Below are positions 12,287-24,163 of a stretch of 64,000 bases of DNA, piece by piece (the first letter of the stretch is position 1; each line of letters starts with the position of its first letter). The notes beneath the pieces are model-generated. The model did no database searches. It saw only the letters and a program-made list of their open reading frames with translations, and was not told where the DNA came from. Source of the DNA: Obelidium mucronatum (lineage: Eukaryota > Chytridiomycota > Chytridiomycetes > Chytridiales > Chytriomycetaceae); the NCBI GenBank assembly GCA_025765595.1, contig JAIVFH010000002.1:310001-374000 (forward strand). The letters run 5' to 3'. Both the position numbers and the translations under genes were made by a program.

Positions 12287-14490
12287 TTAATCAACTTTGA
12301 CGATTCCAAAGATAGTCCGCACAAATAATAAACAACTAATGTATCCAATACTGCCAGTTATAATCGAAAACAGAGCGCTCACCACAAAACTCCATCCAAA
12401 AAACAAAATTCCACTCGAGGCATTGTCAAGATGCATAAATCGCACACAATAAACAATGCTAAACAAAAGCATGTACAGTCCAGACATGGCAGGGCCAAGA
12501 AACGATCTCCACGCCCACCTCCAGTCCTCAGCACACAAGTGATTGTAACACACAAGAATCGCAATCTCACTGGCAGTGGTGGCAAGAATCAAAAAGACTA
12601 AAAACAAAAAGCCAAACATGTAGTAGACTTGGTGAAACCAAATACTATTCATGATAAAGTAGAGCTCAATGTAAATTGCAGCGAATGGAATGACACCACT
12701 CATCAAGCATGTCACCCAAGTCTGAAGAATCATACTCTGTACACAGTTTTACGAATAAGACACACTGAAGAAGAAAGAGAAACAAAGTGAGCTTACTTGG
12801 GGTGGGATCTCTCGTGGAATTTGTTTGGTTGAAACTGGATCTTCAAGCGTTGGCTGATTGAATCCAATACACCCTCCCAAAATACAAAGAGGAACAGACA
12901 CGACAAACCAAATGCTCAATACAATAAGCATTGTTGTGGATGGAACCGCTGCGGAGCTCTCTGCACGAACAAGCACAAAGTTGAGCATGAAGAGAATGAA
13001 AGACAAATAGCCAGGGACCAAGGTGGCACTCAAAGAAATTATTTCAATAAGATTGTCACCCTTCATCATCTTGTACAGACGAGAGGAAGTGTAGCCAGCA
13101 ACACCACTGAGAAGCATGTAGCATACCAGTGCCAATGTTGTCAATGACCCACGGCTAGAGGGAGAAAGAAATCCGAGAGCCGAAAGAACTGATCCATTTT
13201 ATCAGAAAATAGCTTTAAGAGAAGAAATGAATAAAATCTTCTTACATATGGATATGGCAGCCATCAAAAACAGTTGGACCCCACTCCCCACCAAAACCGC
13301 CAACAACACACGCTCTCCAGGAGGTCTAAAAACATCGGCATGCAGCAGTTTCCATCCAATTTCTTCTTCCCCAAAGTTTTCTTCGAGCAGGCTGTTATAG
13401 CGGGAAATATCCTTGTGAAGAGCGCGAAGTAAAACGACCGCGAGAGTCACAGTCAAGACAACCACAACCACGATAGAATTCAAGATGGAGAACCAATGAA
13501 TTTTGGCATGAGTGACGTGCAAGTATTTATCCCATCGTGTAGCCCATGGCGTTTCCGACAACTGCCAAAAAGTCAGATTGTTGGAATAAATAAAGGATAA
13601 ACAACGGAAATATAAAAACCTTCCAAGTCACGCTGTAACTAAATTCGACAGTAGTATCCTGCTTCTCACTAAGCTCCAAATCAGCAGTATGACTTGTAAA
13701 GTCGCATTTATTGCTACCCTCAATGCTTGCCACACTGCGCGGTGTGACCAACACTCCAACCACGCGGAATGTAACATTGTCCTTTGTGTGATACTCAACT
13801 GTAATGTCATAGTGATTGTTCAAGAACGGGTAAAGGTTCACAGGTGCCTTATCCGTTTCAGACCCTTCATCAGTATACAATTGGCCAAGAGCAAACCCAA
13901 TCTGGTAGAATGGGGTTCCCTCTTCATCTTGCGTGTATTGAGCAGCGGGGAGGTTGTCGATATACCAATCCATAAAGTAGTCTTCCTTGATTCTAACATT
14001 ATTCAGATAAATTTTTTCGTTAAGTTAGGGTTTTGTCCCGCCTGTCAAAACGAAGGAATCTTCTTACCTGAGGTTGATAAACTTGGCGTCTTCCGCACTA
14101 ATCTTTGCCGAACACAAGCTTGGCACACTTTTTATCTTGAAGCATTTTTATCTGGATGGGGAAATGTAGGTTGTAAGTTGAACGCGTTCTAACAGGACAC
14201 TACCACAACCCTACCTGGAATGCACTGTTATACATTCGATCCCCAAATAAAACCGAGCCTAAACTCTCGCGTTCAACTTCCATGTCAACTGGTTTACAAA
14301 AGTGGAACTTTTCATAGTAAAAGTCGTATGGCAAGAGCGACATGGATTCGCGTGCAGCCAATGAATTCACAGTGAGCTGAACCGGTTCGTTTTTGGAATA
14401 GTCGCGAGCCGCTAACCCAGGGAGGTAATACGCATGGACTCCCCGCGTGGCGGCGGCAAACAGGCCCAACAAGCAAAGTCCAGAAAACAT
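12287..14490 (-). CDS. TM9SF/nonaspanin membrane protein, copy A
   Basis: This nine-span endosomal/Golgi protein (EMP70/TM9SF2-4 type) is implicated in sorting of membrane proteins. A signal peptide (MFSGLCLLGLFAAATRGVHA) precedes YYLPGLAARDY and the family motif LPYDFYYEKFHFCKP. The large luminal domain then has CDFTS and LVTPRSVASI, followed by the first membrane span after HVTHAKIHWFSILNS and the multi-span C-terminal half. The last residues are KVD, a KxD-type retrieval signal known for nonaspanins. About five introns are visible. A one-base insertion near 14113 breaks the frame in the conserved KCAKLC segment, and the shifted frame resumes ISAEDAKFINL. It forms a tandem pair with copy B upstream on the same strand. 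Confidence 0.9.
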
Positions 14491-14648
14491 TGGATTTTTC
14501 AGATGATTTTTTTTTCAAACCCAAACTTTATCGAACAGTTATTCTTCTTTTATTTCATTTATTATTGAAATGAAAGAAATAAAAACAAGTAATGAAACTA
14601 AAAACCACCCCTCCCCACACTTCAAATCCATGATTTTTCCAACCAAAA

Positions 14649-16832
14649 TCAATCAACCTTAATACTTCCAAAAATACTTCTCACAAACACCAAACAACTG
14701 ACATACCCAACACTACCTGTCAAAATCACAAACAACGCACTCATCACAAGACTCCACCCAAAGTACAAAAACATACTCGCAGTATTGTCCACATGCAACT
14801 TTCTAAAGTAGTAAACACCGCTATGCAAGAAAATGTAGGCTCCACTGCATCCGGCAGTGAAAAAGGATCTCCACGCCCATCTCCAGTCTTCAGCACACAG
14901 GTGGAAGTAGCACATGAGAATGGCAACTTCACTCGATGTGATTACAAGAATCAAAAACACGAGGAACAGGAACCCAAAGACGTAGTAGATTTGGTGGAAC
15001 CAGATGCTGTTCATGATAAAGTAGAGTTCAATAAAGATGGCACCAAATGGTAGAATTCCTCCCATGGCGGCAGAGACCCATGGGTTCAAGTAAGTGGGCT
15101 GGTTGGGCACTTGTCTGGGGATTTGGTTCGTCTTGACTGGGTTTTCAATTGTGGGTTGCTTGAATCCAAAGTAGGCTCCAATGATGCAGAGAGGGGTGGA
15201 AATGAGGAACCAGAGGGCAATCAATGCCATCATGGTGGTGAATGGAACTGCAGCTGAGGATTGGGCGCCAATGAGGATAAAGTTGAGAATAACAAAAATC
15301 AAAAACACGACTCCTGGAACAAGAAGGGCAGTGAGGGCAACGTTCTGACGCCAGTACTCTCCTTGCATCATCTTGTACAGACGGGCAGAAACGTATCCAG
15401 AAACACCTCCAAAGCAGATGTAGAAGATGATGGTAACAGTAGACAAGGCACCCCGAGAAGAAGGAGACAGGAATCCGAGAATAGCAAACACTGGTTTGAA
15501 AAGAATTTTAGATGGAAGAGTTTTGTGGAGTAAACAACCAACAGACTTACACAGAGTTACTCCAGACATCAAAAAGATTTGAGCTCCGTTTCCAACCAAG
15601 ACCGAAAGAAGCATTCTGTGCTGTGGTGGTCTAAAGACATCGGCGTGAACGAGCTTCCATCCAATGTCTTCTTGACCACCATCTTCTTCGATAAAGCTGT
15701 TGTACCGAGAGATATCCTTGTGCAGAGCGCGGAGGAGAATCATAGCAATCATACCAGTTAACATGAGAACAATCACAATAGAGTTGACGATAGAGAACCA
15801 GTGAATCTGAGAATCAGTAACGTGCAAGTATTTGTCCCAACGAGTACCCCAAGCAGCTTTGGATTTCTAAAAGAGCGAGTGAGCAAACACAAAAACAAAA
15901 TACATCATTTTACCTTCCAAACAACGTTGTAGTAAAAAGACACTTCTGTCTCTTGCTTCTCAGATAAGAGCAAAGGACGGTGGGAGACCAACGTAGTTAC
16001 AGTGGTTATTCTTGTCGATATTCTTCACAGAGCGAGGCGTTACAATAACACCGACAACTCGATATTTCTTGTTATCTTGAGTGTGGTACTCGACAGTAAT
16101 GTCGTAGTGGTTGTAAAAGTAGGCGACTTCTGTGGCTTCACTTTCCCCAACAAGGGCACCCAAATCGAAGCCCATCTTGTAGTATTCGACTCCGTCGTCG
16201 TCTGGAAGGACTTGAGCGGCGGGCAAGTTGTCAACGTACCTGAACTGTGGTTGTCGAGATTTTTGATTGAGACACTGGCAACAAAGAGCCAGGGGACTTA
16301 CCAAGACAAAGAGTAGTCTTCTTTAATCCTAAATACCGCAGAGACGAGCAAAATCAAAGAAGGGAAGGGTTAATGCATGCAAAGCGGCGAAATAGTAAAA
16401 TTGAAATTGTATGTACTTCAGGTTGATGAACTGGGCATCGTCGGCAGGAATGTGGTTTGTACAAAGCTTCACACACTCTGCGTTTTGAAGCATTTTGAGC
16501 TGGCAAGAGGAAGAAAAATCGAGAGTTAAGTTGAGAGGCATGAAACACACAAGGTTGGTTTTTACCTGGAAGGGAGAGTTGTACAGCCGATCGCCAAAAA
16601 GAACGGACCCCAGACTTTCACGTTCAACTTCAAGCGCTTCTGGTTTGCAGAAGTGGAACTTGTCGTAGTAGTAGTCGTATGGCAGAAGGGAGCGCGAGTC
16701 GAGCGATGTCAGGGCATTGACAGTCAGCTGGACTGGATCGCCTTCTTCGTAGTCCTGAGGGGGGAAACCAGGCAGGTAGTATGCATTGACAGCAACGGCA
16801 GCAGCGAGCGCGAGGGTGAGCAGGTGCTGCAT
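14649..16832 (-). CDS. TM9SF/nonaspanin membrane protein, copy B
   Basis: This paralogue of the adjacent copy shares domain order and intron positions. A signal peptide precedes YYLPGFPPQDYEEGDPVQL; then come LPYDYYYDKFHFCKP, KLCTNHIPADDAQFINLK, a luminal domain with VTPRSVKNI, and a 392-residue last exon block (from about 15827) carrying the nine-span region. The end is SIKVD, the same KxD retrieval signal as copy A. Introns are near 16570-16500, 16440-16330, 16250, 15920-15870 and 15550-15490. The copy has longer GC-rich codon stretches near its 5' end than copy A. Its start codon is divergent from, and 75 bp away from, the first ATG of the RING-protein region. Confidence 0.92.
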
Positions 16833-17170
16833 GTGTTGATGTTGGGTGTGTTTTATGGATGTATTTTTCGCTCGTAATTCATTGACCCGCCAAAGAAGGC
16901 AACAATAATGCAAGCAACGGACGCCAAGCTCAGCAAGAGACAGCGACGGAAGCAGCGCAAGCAGCAGCGCAAGCAAGAAGAGCGCCAAGCAAAAGAAGGA
17001 CACGTTGAAGCCGTTGACTCGAAGTCGAAAGCACAATCAAGAACACGCGGACCAGCATCTTGAGAAACAACAACAAACCCACTTCGAATGCGCCAAGGCG
17101 CTTTCCGCCGAAACACTTTCTGCACGCGTTGCGCTGATTGCCGCCGCCAAACACGACCACTTCTCTGCGC

Positions 17171-18610
17171 ATGGCGGACAAGCGTCTCTGCGACCTCTGC
17201 GTGCTCCAAGAACACATTGCGCGGCTCGAAGAAAGTCTCAAGAAAACAGCCGCAAGCGATGTGGACGCGAAGGCCGCGCTGTCGTGCGGTGAGATGTTGT
17301 TTTCTTGCCATCCTTTGTTCCACCACTCAAGCTTAACTTAACACTAGCCATCTGCGTCGATATCTTGCAGACCCCGCAGATCCTCGCGTGTGGCCACTCC
17401 TTCTGCTTCGACTGCATCCACTCCTGGCTTTCGTCTATTCCGCAAAAGTCAAAACGCTGTTGTCCAACATGTCGCTTCAAACTCACTTCAGCTCCAGCAC
17501 TCAACCTGGCCCTCACGGACCAAATAAACTCGTTCATTGTCTCGCAAACTGATCGCGTTGATCAGCAAAAGGCTCAACAGGTCGCTTTCGACCGTTACAA
17601 AAAGCTGACCAATCCTTGGGAGGTGTTGTTTCCTGGTCAGCGACCTCGTCACATGGAAAAGCGCTGGGATGACTGAAGACGATTGCTATCGATGCGGTCA
17701 ATGCAATTGTGAGTTTGTTTTGTTTTTTTCGCTCAGATTTCTGAAGATGTCTCAGGCAGGGGAAGTTGCTGGGGCGTCATGTACGAATTGTGGTCTTGAG
17801 TTTGCAGACGCCGACGAAGACGATGATGAAGACGACGACGTGATTGGCGTAGATGAACTCGATGGACCAATTTTTACTTCGGATGTTGAACAAGCCGATG
17901 AAAGTGAAGTAGATAGTGATCGATCGCTTGATGGATACAGTGATGATGATGGTCGCGAAAATGAGGATGATAGTGAAGATGGCGATGCGTTAGATAGAGA
18001 TTTAGTCGGATTTGTGATCTCCGACGACGACGAAGATGACGATGAGCATGATAGATATCGCCAAAGACAGCGGAACGCACGTCGGAGTATTGTGGATTCT
18101 GATGAAGAAGAAGGAGATGATGTGGGCACCGACGAACATAATGCAGGGAGCGGAGAAGAGGATGACAACACCGATGCCGAAGACCCTCGACCAGCCATCT
18201 ATCGAAAAAACCAATTCGTGGAATTGGAAGCTGTCGAATCTTCGGATTCGGAACAAGAGTCAGAGTCATCTGAGAATAAGAACTGGCGGAACAGACTATC
18301 AAGTGTAAGGAGGACGCGTAATCAGGTGGAATCATCGGAAGGTGAAGATTCTGGGAAATCTGATGGCGATGGAGAAGGAGATGAGAATAGTGCGGATAGC
18401 GATTCTGAACGGGTGGTGTTGACCTCAAGGAAGCGGAAAGTTGTTGATGACGACGAAGAAGAGAGTGATGAAAGAACTTTTGAATCAGCGCAATCTGGAG
18501 ACCGTAGTGACAGTGAACAAAGCGATGAAGATGGACACGAAACTGATCGGCTTCCAAAGAGGCGAAGGATTATTGATGATGACGACGACGAAGATTCAGA
18601 AGAGGAGTAA
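17171..18610 (+). CDS. RING-finger protein with acidic serine-rich tail
   Basis: This is a probable E3 ubiquitin ligase. The C3HC4 RING is clear: CAICVDILQTP, then CGHSFCFDCIHSW and CCPTCR. A short coiled coil (VLQEHIARLEESLKK) precedes it. An intron at 17289-17347 splits the first RING cysteine pair. The direct frame stops at 17676 (KRWDD). An overlapping frame starting there encodes CYRCGQCNCE and then CTNCGLEF, a second cysteine cluster, followed by about 270 residues of D/E/S-rich acidic tail ending at 18610. I join the two because a RING followed by a small CxxC ribbon and an acidic tail is a plausible single protein and the break looks like one base. The alternative is two genes. Upstream, an ATG at 16908 opens a K/Q/R-rich frame that may be an N-terminal extension reached only through further frame breaks. 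Confidence 0.6.
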
Positions 18611-18696
18611 CTTTCATCTTGCATGCCCGAAAAACATCTCCTTCAGTGAATAAAAAAAACTTGCTTGAAAACCCTCGAAAAAATTGTATCAGCATA

Positions 18697-19880
18697 ATGG
18701 CTTCACCCTCTCCTTCATTGAGCGACGACACTGTCACACTGCATTTTTCGAGCTCCGCATACTTTGCTGCCATTTTCGGCGCCAGCGCTTTAGTTACTCT
18801 TCTTTTGATTGTGAATATCGTTCTTGGTATCGCCTTGGTTCGCAGAATCAAAAACAGTCGCGCTCAAGATGCACAGTCCGCAACCGTCTCGCAGCATAGC
18901 TTCGGAGCTTGTAATGAAAAGGTATTTTGTATGTGCTTCAATTGCAGACCAGGATTAATTCTCAACTTCCCTTCAACAGAATCCCTTCATTGAACCAGTT
19001 GACCCAAACTACACGTTTCCTCCAAAGCCACCAAAAACTGGTTTCATCCCTAAGCAATTTATTATCAAGGGTTCCGGAAGCTTCACAGCAACCAACCACC
19101 CCCTGCATTCTTCGAACTTCAACTTCAACAACTCAAGAAATTCGGTTTGGACGGCCAACTTCCCCCATGCAAGTTTTGGCATCCACAGGGCTCAGATCTC
19201 CTACACCAAGTTTCAATGCTGCAACTGCCAGAAGACCAAGTCGAACGTACTCTCATTCTAGCAGAACTGGCAATATCCGAAAATCAAGCCTTGCCAACTC
19301 ACTTCTTCTGCTTCCGCCAAGACCCGATGATGTCCCCGCATTTTCACCATTCGATATAGAAGTGATTCCAACAGCGCGTCTTCAACTCTTGAAAACCGAT
19401 GGATCATGCAACGGCATCAGCAGCAACGATGGCGGTATCAGAAGAACCAGCGACGCAACTTTGAACAACAACAACTACTTGCAAATGAAACCTACGCGTC
19501 TATCTATCCAAGATAACTCAAGATATCCGGCGCTACCAGCCAAAATGTCTAGATCCAACACTACTATAACTAGTGGTACGACCCCAAGCCTTTCTGCACC
19601 ATCCTTCATGATGCCTGCACCAGGAGTGTCATTGTCCCATGCCAAGCCGAGCCCAGCAGCAATTCTTCCACATCCTCAAAGAGTGGCGTATTCTCCAAGA
19701 CCCAGCGTAGGTGGCTATTCTGATCGTTCAAGCGAGTATGGGATGGGAAAGTACGATGATGAGATCACTGCAAGTGGAAATCAAGAGGAGGATGGAGAAG
19801 AAGAATTAGAAGAAGAAGAAAATGAATTCATGAAGGGTCGGGAGCGGCATTTGAGTGTGTACACATCTGATAGCATTTGA
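18697..19880 (+). CDS. Single-pass membrane protein with low-complexity tail, unknown function
   Basis: I do not recognise this gene. The N-terminus (MASPSPSLSDDTVTLHF) is followed by one strong membrane segment at residues about 23-45 (FAAIFGASALVTLLLIVNIV) and a basic stop-transfer RRIKNSR. That suggests the tail is cytosolic. An intron at about 18922-18980 joins NEK to NPFIEPVDPNYTFPPKPPK. The rest is S/T/P/N-rich and ends in a glutamate-rich stretch and RERHLSVYTSDSI. Between about 19070 and 19200 two frames are open and the long downstream frame is not the one that follows the intron, so one base is probably wrong there. The proline-rich and serine-rich tail looks like a signalling or cell-wall-sensor tail, but that is a guess. 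Confidence 0.5.
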
Positions 19881-19947
19881 ATTTCTCTGTTTTCTTTTTG
19901 TTTTTGCACAGTCACATAAAAACAACACACAAAGTCTACAAAAAAAA

Positions 19948-20731
19948 ATGATGGCGCATTCAACAGCGGACGATGAAGGAATCGGACGTGGAAAAGCCGG
20001 AAGTGCAATAGAAACTGATGTCACAGCCCGCGATGACCTACGCTTCAGCACCAAGGCTTTGGGCGATCCCGTCAACACCCTCGAGGTTCTTGGCTCTTTT
20101 GCTCTCGAAACTTTACATTTCCCAAGACTTGACGCCTTTTTTTTTTTTTGGTATCTCCCTCACAGGACAAATGGCGGCTGGTGCCTGCGTTTCTTCAAAC
20201 CAAAGGTCTCGTCAAGCAGCACATTGACTCCTTCAACTACTTTATCCAAACCGACCTTCAAAAGATTGTTGATGCTAATCGAAAAGTCGTTTCGGATGTC
20301 GATCCAAACTTTTGGCTAACGTACGTTTAAAAAAACAACAAACAAAACACCAACAAAAAAGAAAAGGAAAGGCAACTTACCTCCCTCGCCCCTTTCTTTT
20401 CGTTCTCCCACTTTTTTTCCCCCCAGATTTAAAAAGATTCACGTCGCTTCATCCTCAAACATACGACGCCAATCGCGGTGTGAATCGCGGAATCACTCCA
20501 TTTGAATGCCGACTCAGAGACACAACCTATGCATCCACGATTCTTGTGGATATCGAATACACGCGTAACGGTCAGATTATCAAAAAGCGAAACGTGGAGA
20601 TTGGATTGATGCCGATTATGCTGCGTTCTTGTCGTTGTGTGTTGCAAGGAAAGACTCCCAAGGAGTTTGCTGATTTGGGAGAGTGTCCATTGGATCCTGG
20701 TAAAGAGCTTTTTCTTTTCTTTCCTTTTTTT

Positions 20732-20777
<46 letters not shown>

Positions 20778-23700
20778 GAGTTTCTCACATGAATATAATA
20801 GGAGGTTACTTTGTGGTTCGGGGGACGGAAAAGGTTATTCTGATTCAAGAGCAATTATCCAAGAATCGTATCATTGTGGAGACTGATAGAACTGGAGCGA
20901 TTGGTGCGAGTGTTACATCTAGCACACACGAAAAGAAATCCAAAACAAACGTTGTCTATGCCAAGGAGGAAGAACGATTCTGCGGACACAACAGTTTGAG
21001 CGTTGACTGTTCCAGTTGTGATTGTTATGAAGGTATTTACTTTTTTTCTTTCCTTTTATTTTGTTTGCCGGGAAGGTTTGATTATTTTAATGTGTTTTTT
21101 TTTGTTTCTCAAAGGCGATGGGAATTGAATCTGATCTTGAAATCGCCGAACTCGTTTGCGGAAACGACGACGAACTTCTCGCCCTCCTCTCTCCAACATT
21201 TGAAGACTCTGCAAAACTGAATATCGGAACCCAAAAACAAGCCTTGGAGTTTCTGGGTTCAAAAGTAAAATTGACAATGAAGACGCAACGTTTTGGAGTC
21301 AAGAGAAATGCGGCGGAGGAAGCCAAAGATTTACTGGCTACCACTGTGTTGGCCCATGTTCCTGTCGAGATGGTGAAGGGAGTTTTGCATTTTAGACCCA
21401 AAGCTGTTTATGTAGGCGTTGATGGTTCGGAGAACGCTGCAAGCTATTAAAGATGGTGGAATTGTCGATGATCGTGATTTCGTTGGAAATAAGCGTTTGG
21501 AACTGTTTGTATTTTTTTTCATTTCTGGCTTCTTTCAAAACGCCCTCTCAGACTCTTTTTTTTTTAATCCACTACAGAGCCGGTGACCTTTTATCCCTTC
21601 TCTTTGAAGATTTGTTCAAATCATGGCAGGCTACACTAAAGCGGTCCATCGACGCCAACTTGAAAAAGAAACAACGAACGACCCAATTCGATGCCTCCAC
21701 CGCAGTTTCCCAAACATCTCGCTTCATCACCGACGGTCTCTTCCGAGCCATCTCCTCTGGAAACTGGAACGTGAAGCGTTTCAAGATGGAACGGTCAGGT
21801 GTGACCCAGGTTCTCTCTCGATTGAGTTATGTCAGCGCGTTGGGTATGCTGACGAGAATCAGTTCTCAGTTTGAAAAAACGAGAAAAGTGTCTGGTCCTC
21901 GTGCGCTTCAGACTTCTCAATGGGGAATGCTGTGTCCTTCGGATACACCTGAAGGAGAAGCGTGTGGGCTTGTCAAAAATTTGGCGTTGATGGCGCATAT
22001 TACTACGGATTCGGATGATACCATGATTCGGCAGTTGGCTTTTACCCTTGGTGTCGAGGATCTGAATTTGTTGACTGGTTCAGAGCTGTATCGATCACCA
22101 TTGACGTATCTTGTGTTTCTAAATGGTCTGTTGTTGGGTGTTCATCGTCAACCGGATCGATTTGTTGGCAGTTTCAGAAAACTCCGTCGCAATGGGCGGA
22201 TTAACCCACTTGTTTCCATCTACCGATCTATTCCACAACAAACAATCTATATTTCTTCAGACGGCGGACGCGTCTGTCGCCCTCTCATTATCGTTGAGAA
22301 GGGCAAATCGAAAGTAACGGCATCCGAAATCGAAAAGATCATGTCTGGAGTATACAAGTTTGAAGACTTGGTCCGACAAGGACGAATCGAATACCTGGAC
22401 GTGAATGAAGAAACAGACACCAATATTGCAATCACGGAAGCAGATATCATTTATGACCCAGCCGATGATCCAGCGCTCCATATTTTCCAACCTTTGGCTT
22501 TCAATTCTGCTGTTCGCACACCCACGAGTAATACGACACATTTGGAAATCGCACCGTTTACGATTTTGGGGGCTGTTGCTGGCTTGATTCCTTATCCTCA
22601 TCACAACCAATCTCCGCGTAACACTTATCAATGTGCCATGGGTAAGCAGGCGATGGGAACGATCGCTTATAATCAACTGAATCGGATTGACACGTTGTTG
22701 TACTTTTTGTGTTACCCTCAACAACCCATGGTTAAAACACGAACGATCGAGTTGATTGGATTCGACAAGGTTCCAGCTGGTCAGAATGCGACGGTTGCGG
22801 TAATGAGTTATTCTGGGTATGATATTGAAGATGCTCTTGTTTTGAATAAGGTAAAAAAAAAAAACTAATGCTCAGAGCTTTCTTTCTGGGTATACATTCC
22901 TTATTTCTTAGACCCTAACCATTTTCATTTTCTCTTAAAAAAAAGGCATCTTTGGATCGTGGATTTGGACGTTGTCAAGTAATGAGAAAATACGCGACAA
23001 TGATCAAAGGATATCCAAATCGAACCTATGATCGTTTGATGATGCCTCCTGCAGTCGAACCACCAATATTGAGATACGAAGCTTTAGATGTAGATGGTTT
23101 AGCGTCTGTGGGAGAAAAGTTGTACAAGGATCAGGTACTGATCAACAAACAATCGCCAATGGAGACACGATCTTTGAATGGTGGTGAAGATGGAGTTGGG
23201 AGTGGAGATCCAACTGCCGTTCCGTTTAAGGGAACTCCTACTAGTAACAAGTATCCAGGAGTATCGGTTGTTGACAGCGTATGTTTTATTTTGTGTCTCG
23301 ATTACATTACGTTTTTTGTTGAAAGCTTTCGTTTTCCAGGTTATGCTCACAACAAACGAAGAGGACCAGTTTCTTGTTAAAGTCCGCGTCAGGCAAACTC
23401 GTCGTCCTGAACTTGGTGACAAGTTTTCATCCCGACACGGACAAAAGGGAACTGTCGGTCTCATTGTGAATCAAGAAGATATGCCCTTCAACGATATGGG
23501 AACATGCCCGGATATTATCATGAACCCACATGGTTTTCCATCTCGTATGACTGTCGGTAAAATGATTGAATTGCTTGCGGGCAAAGCCGGTGTCTTGAAG
23601 GGAGAACTGCAGTATGGAACCTGTTTTGGTGGAAGCAAAGTTGAAGACATGAGCCGGATTCTGGTTGAAAACGGATTCAACTATTCTGGAAAGGACTATG

Positions 23701-24137
23701 TAACTTCAGGGATAACAGGGGAGCCACTTCAGGCATACATCTTCTTTGGGCCAGTGTACTACCAAAAGCTGAAGCACATGGTTATCGATAAGATGCACGC
23801 GCGTGCATCTGGGCCGCGTGCGAATTTGACTCGTCAACCGACCGAAGGTCGTTCGCGTGATGGTGGGTTGCGTGTGGGAGAAATGGAGAGAGATTGTTTG
23901 ATTGGACACGGAACTTCTTCGCTGTTGATTGAGCGATTATTGATCAGTAGTGATACATATGATGCTGAAGTTTGCCAGGATTGTGGAATCATTGGAGGAT
24001 GGCAGGGGTATTGCCAGTACTGCAAGTCGCAAAGCGGGATAGTCAAAATAACAGTGCCGTATGCCTGTAAGCTGCTATTCCAGGAATTGATATCCATGAA
24101 TGTCGTTCCTCGAATCAAAGTGGGAGAGCTGGAGTAA
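19948..24137 (+). CDS. RPC2: DNA-directed RNA polymerase III second-largest subunit RPC2
   Basis: This is the Pol III catalytic beta-like subunit (POLR3B). It is recognised by [79 protein letters not shown] and [20 protein letters not shown]. The hybrid-binding [12 protein letters not shown] and the C-terminal zinc site (CQDCG, CQYCK) follow. [10 protein letters not shown] and the short lobe favour Pol III over Pol II. Introns include 20086-20165, 20321-20426, 20700-20801 (containing T17G33), 21033-21114, about 21500-21578, 22852-22945 and 23279-23339. Two one-base insertions break the frame: near 21011 (expected [11 protein letters not shown]) and near 21431 (expected GVMVRRTLQ). The gene is too conserved and otherwise too intact to be a pseudogene. 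Its stop is 26 bp from the next ATG. Confidence 0.95.
20742..20774 (+). repeat. Poly-G tract (33 G) after poly-T, inside an RPC2 intron
   Basis: A run of about 17 T is followed by 33 G within the 102-bp intron 20700-20801, on the sense strand, upstream of a normal AG acceptor. A G run this long could form a quadruplex in DNA or pre-mRNA. Its exact length is likely uncertain in the assembly. Confidence 0.9.
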
Positions 24138-24163
24138 GGGTAGCAAATAAACACATTGATCGA

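Noticed and set aside
17752..18557. Long serine-rich and histidine-rich minus-strand frames
   Set aside because: They are antisense shadows of the acidic GAT/GAA/GAC codon repeats in the RING protein tail.
20950..21450. Programmed ribosomal frameshifting in RPC2
   Set aside because: Neither site has a slippery heptamer or obvious stem-loop, and similar breaks occur in many unrelated genes nearby, so consensus error is simpler.
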